From positions 124,001 through 188,000 of the forward strand of contig CAAFUN010000003.1 of the NCBI GenBank assembly GCA_900766195.1: a stretch of 64,000 nucleotides of DNA, read 5' to 3'. A model generated the notes under the pieces. That model saw only the letters and a program-made list of their open reading frames with translations. It made no database searches and was not told the origin of the DNA. This DNA is from an uncultured Bacteroides sp. (GTDB lineage Bacteria > Bacteroidota > Bacteroidia > Bacteroidales > Bacteroidaceae). Below are positions 1-7,264 of the stretch, in pieces. Each line of letters begins with the position of its first letter. The stretch's first letter is position 1. The translations under genes and the position numbers were made by a program.

Positions 1-678
1 CTACAGACACAAGTGGATTTTCTCGACGCACATCCAGACTATTCCACTTGCTTCCATCGGGTGATCAACTATTTTCAGGATAATGGTACCAAAAGCCTCA
101 GCAATGGTGGACAGAAGACGGATACGAACATCATGGACTTGGCACGCAGCAATTATATATCTAACGTCTCTGCAGTCTTCCGCAGAGGATTATTTGGCGA
201 TTTCCCCGAATGGTTTGCTCATGTAAGCACCTATGACTATGCCATACACATGCTTAATGCACAATATGGCGACATCCACTACATCAACCGCCCAATGGCC
301 GTTTATCGCCAACATGGACGGGCTATCTGGAGTGAAGCAGGCACAGACAAGAAATTGGATCTTTCCTTAAAGGTAAGGGAGTTGCTAATGACATATTTTG
401 AACCTAAACGTAGAGATGTCTATGATGCTTTGCGATATTCGCATACACAAATCTGCTTGAATCTGATCCGCTATTACAAGCTGATTCCCAAAGCGGAAGA
501 ACGAGTAAGAGAGTCGGAAAAACGGTTGTTGAAATACCGCCCGGAATGGAATGAAGAAGAATTGAAACGGAGCGAGATTCAGGCACCAGCAACCTTCAGA
601 CAAAAGGGCATGAAGGTATTGAAAAAGATACGTGGAATTGTGTCTCTCTTTATTCCCCTACCCCGGATTAAAGAGTAG
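1..678 (+). CDS. Glycosyltransferase, family 2 type, C-terminal part (cut by window edge)
   Basis: The reading frame is open from base 1, so the start and the nucleotide-binding N-terminus lie outside the window. About 225 residues remain. The visible part has the 'STYDYAIHMLNAQYGDIHYI' acceptor-side region and 'RPMAVYRQHG', typical of the end of family 2 glycosyltransferases that act on capsule or O-antigen precursors. The last 60 residues are rich in Lys/Arg and hydrophobic residues, which suggests membrane association. The gene runs convergently into the HAD phosphatase of the nonulosonate operon and probably belongs to the same surface-glycan locus. Acceptor and donor sugars cannot be inferred. 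Confidence 0.75.
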   Translation, partial: LQTQVDFLDAHPDYSTCFHRVINYFQDNGTKSLSNGGQKTDTNIMDLARSNYISNVSAVFRRGLFGDFPEWFAHVSTYDYAIHMLNAQYGDIHYINRPMAVYRQHGRAIWSEAGTDKKLDLSLKVRELLMTYFEPKRRDVYDALRYSHTQICLNLIRYYKLIPKAEERVRESEKRLLKYRPEWNEEELKRSEIQAPATFRQKGMKVLKKIRGIVSLFIPLPRIKE

Positions 679-709
679 AATTGTAGGAGAACACTCAGCT
701 TCACTACGT

Positions 710-1207
710 TTACATAAACTTACCGAGTACAGTATCTAGGGCATCATTATCAGCAAGAATCTTTTCTACAAACTCCTTAAATGCACCGAAGCCACCATGA
801 GCAATAGTCACATAATTCACTTCACGTTTTACGTAGTCGGGAGTATTACTTGGGGAAGCACTGAACCCCACCGCACGAAGTAAACGGATGTCATTAAGGT
901 CATCGCCGATGAAAGCCACATCGGCCAGCGTAATGCCCATCTCTGCACAAACTTCCTGAGCCTTGGTCAGCTTATCACCAACATTCAGATAGCAACGATC
1001 TATCTTCAGCTTATCGGCACGCTTCTGCACAAGTAGCGAGTTTTCACCCGTCATGATTGCTACCGGTATACCTAGCTCACGAAGAAATATCACTCCCCAA
1101 CCGTCTTTTACGGAAAAGCGTTTCATTACATCGCCTTCGGCGGAGTAATACATACCTCCGTCGGTCCATACTCCATCAATATCTGTTATTACAAGTTTAG
1201 GTAACAT
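710..1207 (-). CDS. KdsC-like HAD phosphatase, probable nonulosonate-9-phosphate (or KDO-8-phosphate) phosphatase
   Basis: This 165-residue protein has the size of capless C0 HAD phosphatases of the KdsC group. HAD motifs are clear: the nucleophile motif DIDGVWTDG with Asp9 and Asp11, Thr53 in 'MTGENS', Lys79, and the metal motif GDDLND at 101-106. It is the last gene of the minus-strand operon with NeuB and CMP-sugar synthetase genes. In B. thetaiotaomicron a KdsC-like phosphatase, a NeuB-type synthase and a CMP transferase make CMP-KDN. By analogy this enzyme would remove the phosphate from a nonulosonic acid 9-phosphate. A KDO-8-phosphate role cannot be excluded by sequence alone, but the context favours the nonulosonate role. 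Confidence 0.8.
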   Translation of the reverse strand: MLPKLVITDIDGVWTDGGMYYSAEGDVMKRFSVKDGWGVIFLRELGIPVAIMTGENSLLVQKRADKLKIDRCYLNVGDKLTKAQEVCAEMGITLADVAFIGDDLNDIRLLRAVGFSASPSNTPDYVKREVNYVTIAHGGFGAFKEFVEKILADNDALDTVLGKFM

Positions 1208-1364
1208 CTTTAATCGTTCTTTTTAGTTTACATCATTGCACTTGCAAAAAGTTATTAGTCTGCTACACATATGCCTAGACATATATAAAAGACACACATC
1301 TGTAAGAGGCCATATAGAAATACCGTTAATTATTACACCAATTCTTTCTTCAAGTTCTTTCCTC

Positions 1365-2282
1365 TTAGCCCATATCTTTCTCAAATGATCCATCTTTTGC
1401 ACGCTTCACAAGCCGCGTTGTTTTTCCACGCTCTCCTACTTTCCCTGACTTCCCATCCCGATAGCCATCCCACAATGCCTTCCATTTCTTCCACTTCTGA
1501 TCCTCATAAAGCAACACAAAGATAACACGCTTGTACAGATGGTAACGTAGATGAGCTTTCAAATCGATCTTATCAGGATAAAAGCGATGAAGTATCATCC
1601 CATTTCTCACATTATAATATGTACGGTCGGGAGCATATTCATTAGGAAAAACTTCTTTACCCAGCAGTCGGTGCTTCTTCTTCTGATATCCCAAATCATG
1701 CTGAAGCTGGATATTCTTAAAACAGAAAGTGGGAACGTTCTTGCGGGAGGCTCTCCAACTAAATTCACAATCAATGCCCCAAACAAATAGTCCTTCATTA
1801 AAGTCTCCCAAACGATTGAACAATGAAATAGGGTAGATGCTTCCTGAAGTCATAGCAGAGGATACTTCATCTACCGTATCAGAGACAGAGTACAAAGTGC
1901 TTTGCTGAGATTTAAGGAAGTAATTGGTGGAAAATATCACACTACTGTCTTCACCATAGCGACGTATTGCCCCAAGATAGTTTTCAAAATCGCCTTCCTT
2001 AAAATAGCTATCCTGATCCATCGTCAGAAGATGGGTATATCCGCCCTCACGGGCATAGGTAATAGCTGTATTCAATACTCTCCCTATACCGACATTCCTG
2101 CCGGCTCTCATGTACACAATACAGTCGGGGGCAATCTGTTCCAAAAGTAAGGGCAGATCACCGAGCACTTCGGGAGTATTATCTAGCAGCATCAACTTAT
2201 CCGTATGTCGGATAAAACTGTTGATATTTCGGGCAAGATCACTTCCCGGATAATACAAAGGAATAACTCCAAGTATCTTCAT
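1365..2282 (-). CDS. Family 2 glycosyltransferase (rhamnosyltransferase-like)
   Basis: This 305-residue protein has a GT-A fold signature: the N-terminal strand 'ILGVIPLYYPG', the 'GRNVGIGRVLN' segment at 61-71 that contacts the nucleotide sugar, and the metal-binding motif MDQDS at 88-92. The pattern N-x-G-x-G followed by a DQD motif resembles the rhamnosyltransferase branch of family 2. There is no transmembrane segment, so it would act at the cytoplasmic face of the membrane. It sits between the NeuB gene and the HAD phosphatase gene on the same strand, so it probably adds a sugar to the same glycan. The C-terminus is very basic. Donor specificity is not known. Confidence 0.8.
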   Translation of the reverse strand: MKILGVIPLYYPGSDLARNINSFIRHTDKLMLLDNTPEVLGDLPLLLEQIAPDCIVYMRAGRNVGIGRVLNTAITYAREGGYTHLLTMDQDSYFKEGDFENYLGAIRRYGEDSSVIFSTNYFLKSQQSTLYSVSDTVDEVSSAMTSGSIYPISLFNRLGDFNEGLFVWGIDCEFSWRASRKNVPTFCFKNIQLQHDLGYQKKKHRLLGKEVFPNEYAPDRTYYNVRNGMILHRFYPDKIDLKAHLRYHLYKRVIFVLLYEDQKWKKWKALWDGYRDGKSGKVGERGKTTRLVKRAKDGSFEKDMG

Positions 2283-2314
2283 TAAGCTTCTTATTAAATT
2301 CTTTCGTAGAGGTT

Positions 2315-3355
2315 CTATTCTTCTATAAATGAAGAATAGATAATCTCATTCCGTGGAATCTCTTTCAAAACACGGTGCCCGACAACTGCTGCACGTTCCG
2401 CCCATTTAAAACCGTCTCCCGGACTGAGCAGATGGAGGTCTTCCTCTCTAATAACATCACCGGGATGCAACACCTTATTGGTGGCAATGGAGCGTTCTAA
2501 CTTTACCTTAGCAGCAGCTACAGCCGAGTCAATATACAATTCCTCACGTCCCAGCCAGCGTTCGGCAATACGGATATCACGAATCATTCGGTTTACACCA
2601 TCGGGACCTAAAGAGCCCTGCTGATCAGTACCTTTCATCCGCCGGTCTATTGTGACATGCTTCTCAATAATCTCTGCTCCCATGCCCACGGCAACTGCAG
2701 GTGCTGCGATGCCGATGGTATGATCAGAAAAACCAATAGTATACTGTCCGTAATGTGCTTTCAGATAAGTAATAGTTTTCAAATTCAGATTATCGGGATG
2801 GGTTGGGTATTGAGAAACACAGTGCAGAATGGAAATATTATCGTGATAGTGAGTAATCACATCCAGTGCGTCATCCAACTCTTTCTTTCCACCCATACCT
2901 GTAGAAAGTATAATAGGTATACGCGTCTCTGCCATAGCAGCAAGCAAAGGCAGATTGGTTAAGTCGCGGCTAGCTACCTTCAGACGATCCGGTGTAAAGA
3001 GTTTCAATAGAGACAAACATCCCTTAGAACAGAGTGTCTCTACAAATTCGAGTCCCAACGAACGGGCATGCTTATAAACTTCAAAATGCTCTTCATCACT
3101 AAGTTCAAGACAAGCACGGTGTTCACCATAAGTCCGACCAAACGAATGGGGAGAATCATAGGAACGATTCATTTGCGACTCTGTAAGTTCCTCATTCAAA
3201 TCGCGCTTCGTCAGTTTCACTGCATCCATAGGTCGAAGTGCTATATCAAACACCTCTTCATGAACGGGACGAGACACCAGTTCTACTATCAGTTTGGCAA
3301 TATCGACGGATCCATTGTGGTTCTGCCCTATTTCACCTATTATATATGTACTCAT
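2315..3355 (-). CDS. neuB: NeuB-type nonulosonic acid synthase (sialic acid/KDN-like)
   Basis: This 346-residue enzyme would condense phosphoenolpyruvate with a hexosamine or hexose (possibly its 6-phosphate) to give a nine-carbon 2-keto-3-deoxy acid. The TIM barrel covers about residues 1-270, with the signature EIGQNHNG at 8-15, 'HCVSQYPT' at 178-185, GFSDHT at 208-213 and EKH at 231-233. A C-terminal SAF (antifreeze-like) domain covers about 285-346. It follows the CMP-sugar synthetase gene in the same operon, with a 34-base gap. Whether the product is Neu5Ac, KDN or a legionaminic-type sugar cannot be told by eye. No epimerase or acetyltransferase genes for its precursor lie in the window. 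Confidence 0.88.
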   Translation of the reverse strand: MSTYIIGEIGQNHNGSVDIAKLIVELVSRPVHEEVFDIALRPMDAVKLTKRDLNEELTESQMNRSYDSPHSFGRTYGEHRACLELSDEEHFEVYKHARSLGLEFVETLCSKGCLSLLKLFTPDRLKVASRDLTNLPLLAAMAETRIPIILSTGMGGKKELDDALDVITHYHDNISILHCVSQYPTHPDNLNLKTITYLKAHYGQYTIGFSDHTIGIAAPAVAVGMGAEIIEKHVTIDRRMKGTDQQGSLGPDGVNRMIRDIRIAERWLGREELYIDSAVAAAKVKLERSIATNKVLHPGDVIREEDLHLLSPGDGFKWAERAAVVGHRVLKEIPRNEIIYSSFIEE

Positions 3356-3389
3356 ATCAGCTTATTATAAAAACGTCTTTACATCTTTC

Positions 3390-4142
3390 TTATTTCTCAT
3401 TCTTAGCTATATTCTCGAGCATCTTTGCGCGATATTCGGGATGTGCTTCAACCAGATTTAGCAGTGCTTGAATGCTATGATCGGTATTTTCCTGAAATTC
3501 GGCATAAAGACGTTGAAGAAGCATAAAATCCTCCATGGTATCAAGAGTGAAACGAAGATCGAAACGCCCTTCCAATTCATCGGGCAACGGTAACAACCGG
3601 ACATTAAAGTCTTCGGGATGCGTATAAAGGTAGATTGTGACGTGCTCGACATACAGTTTCTCTTGTGTGAGTATTGCCACACGACGAAGTGCAGCCGTTG
3701 TAGCCAACTCTGCAAACAACCCTAAATGAGATTTAATTGTAGGCCGCCCGTCAGCAAAACCGTAAGCAATGTAATCTGCCGGACAAATGTCATGTTCCTT
3801 GAAGAAAACAGGAAAAGTTTCCGAACGTAAGAAAGGATTGTCTGAGCAAACCCGGATAAAACGGTCGATGCCAAACACCTCGGCAGCACGAATAAAACGA
3901 TTGAGCACATCATCCTCGTCTCCACGAAAACAAAGAATGCCCGAATCATGCGCCACCTCAGCAAGAACATCATCCTGTGGACGGTCGGTTGTAGCCAGCA
4001 CAATAATCTTATCTGAACAAGATCGCTTAATGTTGGCAATCAAAATATCAATAATACGCTGCTCCCCATAAAACGGTAGCAGAATTTTATTATGCAAACG
4101 GGTAGATCCCGTACGAGCCTGAATTATTATTCCATCTTTCAT
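3390..4142 (-). CDS. SpsF-family CMP-sugar synthetase (cytidylyltransferase)
   Basis: This 250-residue protein belongs to the CMP-KDO/CMP-sialate synthetase superfamily of the SpsF type. The N-terminal nucleotide-binding loop is visible as 'IQARTGSTRLHNKILL' at 7-22, followed by 'VCSDNPFL', the SpsF version of the metal-binding aspartate region. It would activate the keto-sugar acid made by the neighbouring NeuB protein as a CMP conjugate. Its start overlaps the stop of the upstream DUF115 gene by four bases (ATGA), which indicates translational coupling. SpsF proteins are found in spore-coat and surface polysaccharide clusters, and the exact substrate is not established for most of them. Confidence 0.8.
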   Translation of the reverse strand: MKDGIIIQARTGSTRLHNKILLPFYGEQRIIDILIANIKRSCSDKIIVLATTDRPQDDVLAEVAHDSGILCFRGDEDDVLNRFIRAAEVFGIDRFIRVCSDNPFLRSETFPVFFKEHDICPADYIAYGFADGRPTIKSHLGLFAELATTAALRRVAILTQEKLYVEHVTIYLYTHPEDFNVRLLPLPDELEGRFDLRFTLDTMEDFMLLQRLYAEFQENTDHSIQALLNLVEAHPEYRAKMLENIAKNEK

Positions 4143-4990
4143 AGCTTCATTCGTTTAAAGGCATCAATATATGAACCAGGGGTAATATTAATCACTTCCT
4201 TGCCCCGACTGCTTGCGTAAGCTTCCAGCACAAAGTAAGATTTAAAAGCCACATACATATGATACAGGATAGTATACAAACGGGCACTATGCAGATTTTC
4301 CTGTGTCACAGTGGCTGCCTGCGACTTATTTTGATCATAAAAATGTTTCTGATGCATCAGCACTACGTTCTCATCAGTCACCGTTATTTCGGGCAACCAA
4401 GAGTGATCGGCACCAGCCAAATAAATCTTCTTGAAAGACAATCGTAATCCCATTGCAATAGAAGGAATCAACACGTTGTGTGGCCGTGGAACACCCCATC
4501 CCTTGCGAAAAATAACGTTGCAGAAAGACTGGAATCCTTCTATCGGAGTAGTATTATAAATATAAAGACTAATATTGGGATTGGAAGATAACAACGACTG
4601 CCATTCCTTATTTTTTAAGGCACGAACAGGCACAAAAAGACTTAAAGGCCACTTCGTTTTCTCGGCCAAAGTATGAAACAACTGCTCGCGTTTTTCGGGA
4701 ATAATCCAAAACAAAGGATCAGCTATCAGGTAAAGCTCGGGACGCAATTCCTCGAACATGGGTGAGGTGACACAAAAGTTGACGGCAAGCAAGGTCTTCT
4801 GCCTCACAAAATCGGGATGTTCCTCCACTGTGCGATTAAGTGACGGCCCATTTGCCAATATCAGCAATTCATCTGGATTACTGAATGAGCGTGGCAATCG
4901 GGTTTTACATTTCGACTGCAACACAATTTTCACCACACTAAGCAAACATTGCCAAGCCTGGCCAAACCATTTCATCCCTTTTTCTCCCAT
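4139..4990 (-). CDS. DUF115 / MptE-like protein, putative nonulosonate glycan transfer factor
   Basis: This 283-residue protein carries the DUF115 (6-hydroxymethylpterin diphosphokinase MptE-like) signature: 'LLILANGPSLNRT' near 42-54 and 'PELYLIADPLFW', then 'KKIYLAGADHSW'. The same domain forms the core of Maf motility-accessory proteins, which attach nonulosonic acids to flagellin. Here it is the first gene of an operon with NeuB and a CMP-sugar synthetase in an organism with no flagellar genes in view. A role in transferring the CMP-activated nonulosonate to a surface glycan is therefore a reasonable inference, not a demonstrated one. The start at 4990 lies about 30 bases downstream of a well-matched promoter box; Met6 is an alternative start. 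Confidence 0.7.
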   Translation of the reverse strand: MGEKGMKWFGQAWQCLLSVVKIVLQSKCKTRLPRSFSNPDELLILANGPSLNRTVEEHPDFVRQKTLLAVNFCVTSPMFEELRPELYLIADPLFWIIPEKREQLFHTLAEKTKWPLSLFVPVRALKNKEWQSLLSSNPNISLYIYNTTPIEGFQSFCNVIFRKGWGVPRPHNVLIPSIAMGLRLSFKKIYLAGADHSWLPEITVTDENVVLMHQKHFYDQNKSQAATVTQENLHSARLYTILYHMYVAFKSYFVLEAYASSRGKEVINITPGSYIDAFKRMKL

Positions 4991-5020
4991 TGTCCTTATA
5001 CGTTATGTCAGTATAGGTTG

Positions 5021-5028
5021 CAAAGATA
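5021..5028 (-). promoter_or_regulatory. Bacteroidetes -7 promoter box for the nonulosonate operon
   Basis: The minus strand reads TATCTTTG, an exact match to TAnnTTTG. It lies 30 bases upstream of the DUF115 start codon and would give a leader of about 24 bases. No clear -33 TTTG is seen at the ideal spacing. Confidence 0.7.
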
Positions 5029-5091
5029 AAAAGTTTAACGCGCAGATGATAAAAAACAAAAGGATTTATGGATGGAAAGCCTTAAAAGGTG

Positions 5092-5099
5092 TACTTTTG
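5092..5099 (+). promoter_or_regulatory. Bacteroidetes -7 promoter box for the GT4/GT2 pair
   Basis: TACTTTTG matches TAnnTTTG and sits 17 bases before the chosen start at 5117, which implies a very short leader of about 10 bases. It lies back to back with the minus-strand promoter at 5021-5028, so the two glycan operons are divergent. Confidence 0.55.
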
Positions 5100-5116
5100 C
5101 CAAAATTATCAGTGAG

Positions 5117-6382
5117 ATGAGAGTATTATTGATCAATACATCCGAACGTGTAGGAGGTGCTGCCATAGCTGCAAGTAGGTTGATGGAGGCACTGAAAAAC
5201 AACGGAATCAAAGCCAAGTTGCTCGTACGTGACAAGCAATCCGATCAAATCAGCGTAGTGTCACTGAAGCACAACTGGCTAATGGTTTGGAAATTTGTAT
5301 GGGAGCGGATTATCATTTGGAAAGCCAATCGCTTCAAAAAGAACAATCTCTTTGCCGTTGACATTGCAAATACCGGCACAGATATTACCTCCATGCCCGA
5401 ATTTCAGCAAGCAGATGTCATTCACCTGCATTGGATCAATCAAGGAATGCTTTCACTAAAGAATATTGATAAAATTCTGGCTTCCGGCAAACCTGTAGTA
5501 TGGACCATGCACGATATGTGGCCTTGTACTGGCATCTGTCATCATGCTCGCGAGTGCCACAATTACGAGCAAGAGTGCCATCACTGCCCTTTCATTTATG
5601 AAGGTGGAGGCAAGAAGGATCTTTCCTATCGCATCTTCCGTAAAAAGAAAGAGATATATGAGGGTAGAAAAATGACGTTTGTAGCATGTAGTCATTGGCT
5701 CGAAGGTTTGGCTCAAAAGAGTGCCTTACTAAAAGGACATACCGTAACCAGCATTGCAAATCCTATTAATACCAATCTGTTCAGACCGGGAAATAAAAAA
5801 GAGGCAAGAACCAAGAACAGGCTTCCACTAGATTCTAAATTGATACTCTTCGGTTCCGTTAAAATAACGGATAAGCGAAAGGGCATTGATTACATGATAG
5901 AGGCTTGCAATCTCCTTGCACAGAAACATCCCGAACTGACGGAACAATTGGGCGTAGTAGTCTTTGGCAATCAATCTCAACAACTAGAAGAGCTTCTTCC
6001 GTTTAAGGTATATCCACTCAACTATGTCAGCAACGAACATCAAATGGTAGATATCTACAATGCTGTGGACATTTATGTCACCCCATCTTTGGAAGAAAAC
6101 TTGCCCAACACCATAATGGAAGCGATGGCATGCGGCGTTCCCTGTATAGGATTCAATGTGGGAGGTATTCCCGAAATGATTGATCACCTGCACAACGGAT
6201 ACGTGGCACAGTACAAATCAGCAGAAGATTTTGCAAACGGCATCTATTGGACACTCTCGGGATCAGAGTATCAGGAACTCTCCGAACAAGCGGTAAGAAA
6301 AGCCGTTTCTAATTATTCGGAAAGTAGAATTGCCAAGAAATACATTGAACTTTATAATAAAATGACCGGAAGAAATGCATAA
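5117..6382 (+). CDS. Family 4 glycosyltransferase (GT-B fold)
   Basis: This 421-residue protein starts 'MRVLLINTSERVGGAA', a typical GT4 opening strand with the glycine loop. The start at 5117 is preferred over the longer frame at 5072 because the extra N-terminus would run across the -7 promoter box and has no family counterpart. The C-terminal Rossmann domain has 'LPNTIMEAMACGVPCI' followed by 'GGIPEMI', the E-x7-E region that binds the donor nucleotide sugar. A cysteine/histidine-rich stretch around residues 135-160 ('CTGICHHARECHNYEQECHH') is seen in one branch of GT4 proteins from polysaccharide clusters. The stop overlaps the next gene by 8 bases, so both are translated together. The sugar is unknown. 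Confidence 0.85.
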   Translation: MRVLLINTSERVGGAAIAASRLMEALKNNGIKAKLLVRDKQSDQISVVSLKHNWLMVWKFVWERIIIWKANRFKKNNLFAVDIANTGTDITSMPEFQQADVIHLHWINQGMLSLKNIDKILASGKPVVWTMHDMWPCTGICHHARECHNYEQECHHCPFIYEGGGKKDLSYRIFRKKKEIYEGRKMTFVACSHWLEGLAQKSALLKGHTVTSIANPINTNLFRPGNKKEARTKNRLPLDSKLILFGSVKITDKRKGIDYMIEACNLLAQKHPELTEQLGVVVFGNQSQQLEELLPFKVYPLNYVSNEHQMVDIYNAVDIYVTPSLEENLPNTIMEAMACGVPCIGFNVGGIPEMIDHLHNGYVAQYKSAEDFANGIYWTLSGSEYQELSEQAVRKAVSNYSESRIAKKYIELYNKMTGRNA

Positions 6383-7124
6383 TCACCTTAATCCTAAATT
6401 CAGCATTATCACGGTTACCTACAACGCAGAAACAATGTTGGAAGATACCATACAAAGTGTCATTGCACAAACTTATCATCATATAGAATATATTGTCATA
6501 GACGGAGCATCAAAAGACAATACTCTTACCATTCTAAAAAAATATGAGAGGCGTATCACAAAGCTGGTAAGCGAACCGGACAAAGGATTGTATGATGCCA
6601 TGAATAAGGGCATAGCATTAGCAACAGGTGACTATCTATGCTTTCTTAATGCCGGAGATAGCTTTCATGAAGACAATACGCTACAGCAAATTGTTCATAG
6701 CATGAAAAATTGCACTCAATTGCCCGACGTGCTTTACGGGCAAACGGCAATAGTGGATGCTAAAGGACACTTTCTACGCATGCGTAGGCTCTCAGCCCCA
6801 GAACAACTTACATGGAAAAGCTTCCGTCACGGCATGTTGGTCTGTCACCAAGCCTTTTTTGCAAAGCGCGACTTGGTAGGACCTTACAATCTGAACTACC
6901 GTTTTTCAGCCGACTTTGATTGGTGCATCCGCATTATGAAGAAGTCGCAACTACTTCATAACACCCACTTGACAATTATTGATTACCTCGATGAAGGAAT
7001 GACTACCCGTAATCAAAAAGCGTCACTCAAAGAGCGGTTCTCCATCATGAGCAAACACTACGGATTGCTTAGCACTTTGTTGCAGCATTTCTGGTTCATT
7101 CTCCGAATAATCATTAAAAAATAG
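6375..7124 (+). CDS. Family 2 glycosyltransferase (WcaA-like)
   Basis: This 249-residue GT-A protein has 'FSIITVTYNAE' at 9-19, DGASKD at 43-48, 'DKGLYDAMNKGI' at 69-80 and the NAGD metal motif at 92-95. These are characteristic of the colanic-acid WcaA/WcaE-like subgroup. The gene overlaps the GT4 stop by 8 bases. A likely role is adding one sugar to the lipid-linked repeat unit of a surface polysaccharide. The C-terminal 'LLQHFWFILRIIIKK' is hydrophobic and basic, fitting peripheral attachment to the inner membrane. Confidence 0.85.
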   Translation: MHNHLNPKFSIITVTYNAETMLEDTIQSVIAQTYHHIEYIVIDGASKDNTLTILKKYERRITKLVSEPDKGLYDAMNKGIALATGDYLCFLNAGDSFHEDNTLQQIVHSMKNCTQLPDVLYGQTAIVDAKGHFLRMRRLSAPEQLTWKSFRHGMLVCHQAFFAKRDLVGPYNLNYRFSADFDWCIRIMKKSQLLHNTHLTIIDYLDEGMTTRNQKASLKERFSIMSKHYGLLSTLLQHFWFILRIIIKK

Positions 7125-7222
7125 CACCTTTATAGCCCTTAAGTCTACATAAATCAACAGTTACGGAAAATAGTGTATAGTTTAGCGGAAGATAATTACA
7201 CCTTCAACCAAAGTACAATACC

Positions 7223-7230
7223 TATCTTTG
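7223..7230 (+). promoter_or_regulatory. Bacteroidetes -7 promoter box for the polysaccharide utilisation locus
   Basis: TATCTTTG is an exact TAnnTTTG match, 34 bases before the fusion-enzyme start. It marks the likely beginning of the utilisation locus and separates it from the glycan-synthesis genes. Confidence 0.65.
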
Positions 7231-7264
7231 CTTGCTCAAACAATTAACCGTTGCTTAAAATATC

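Noticed and set aside
5072..5116. Upstream start for the GT4 gene
   Set aside because: The extension runs across the TACTTTTG promoter box and has no family match; the ATG at 5117 gives the standard GT4 N-terminus.
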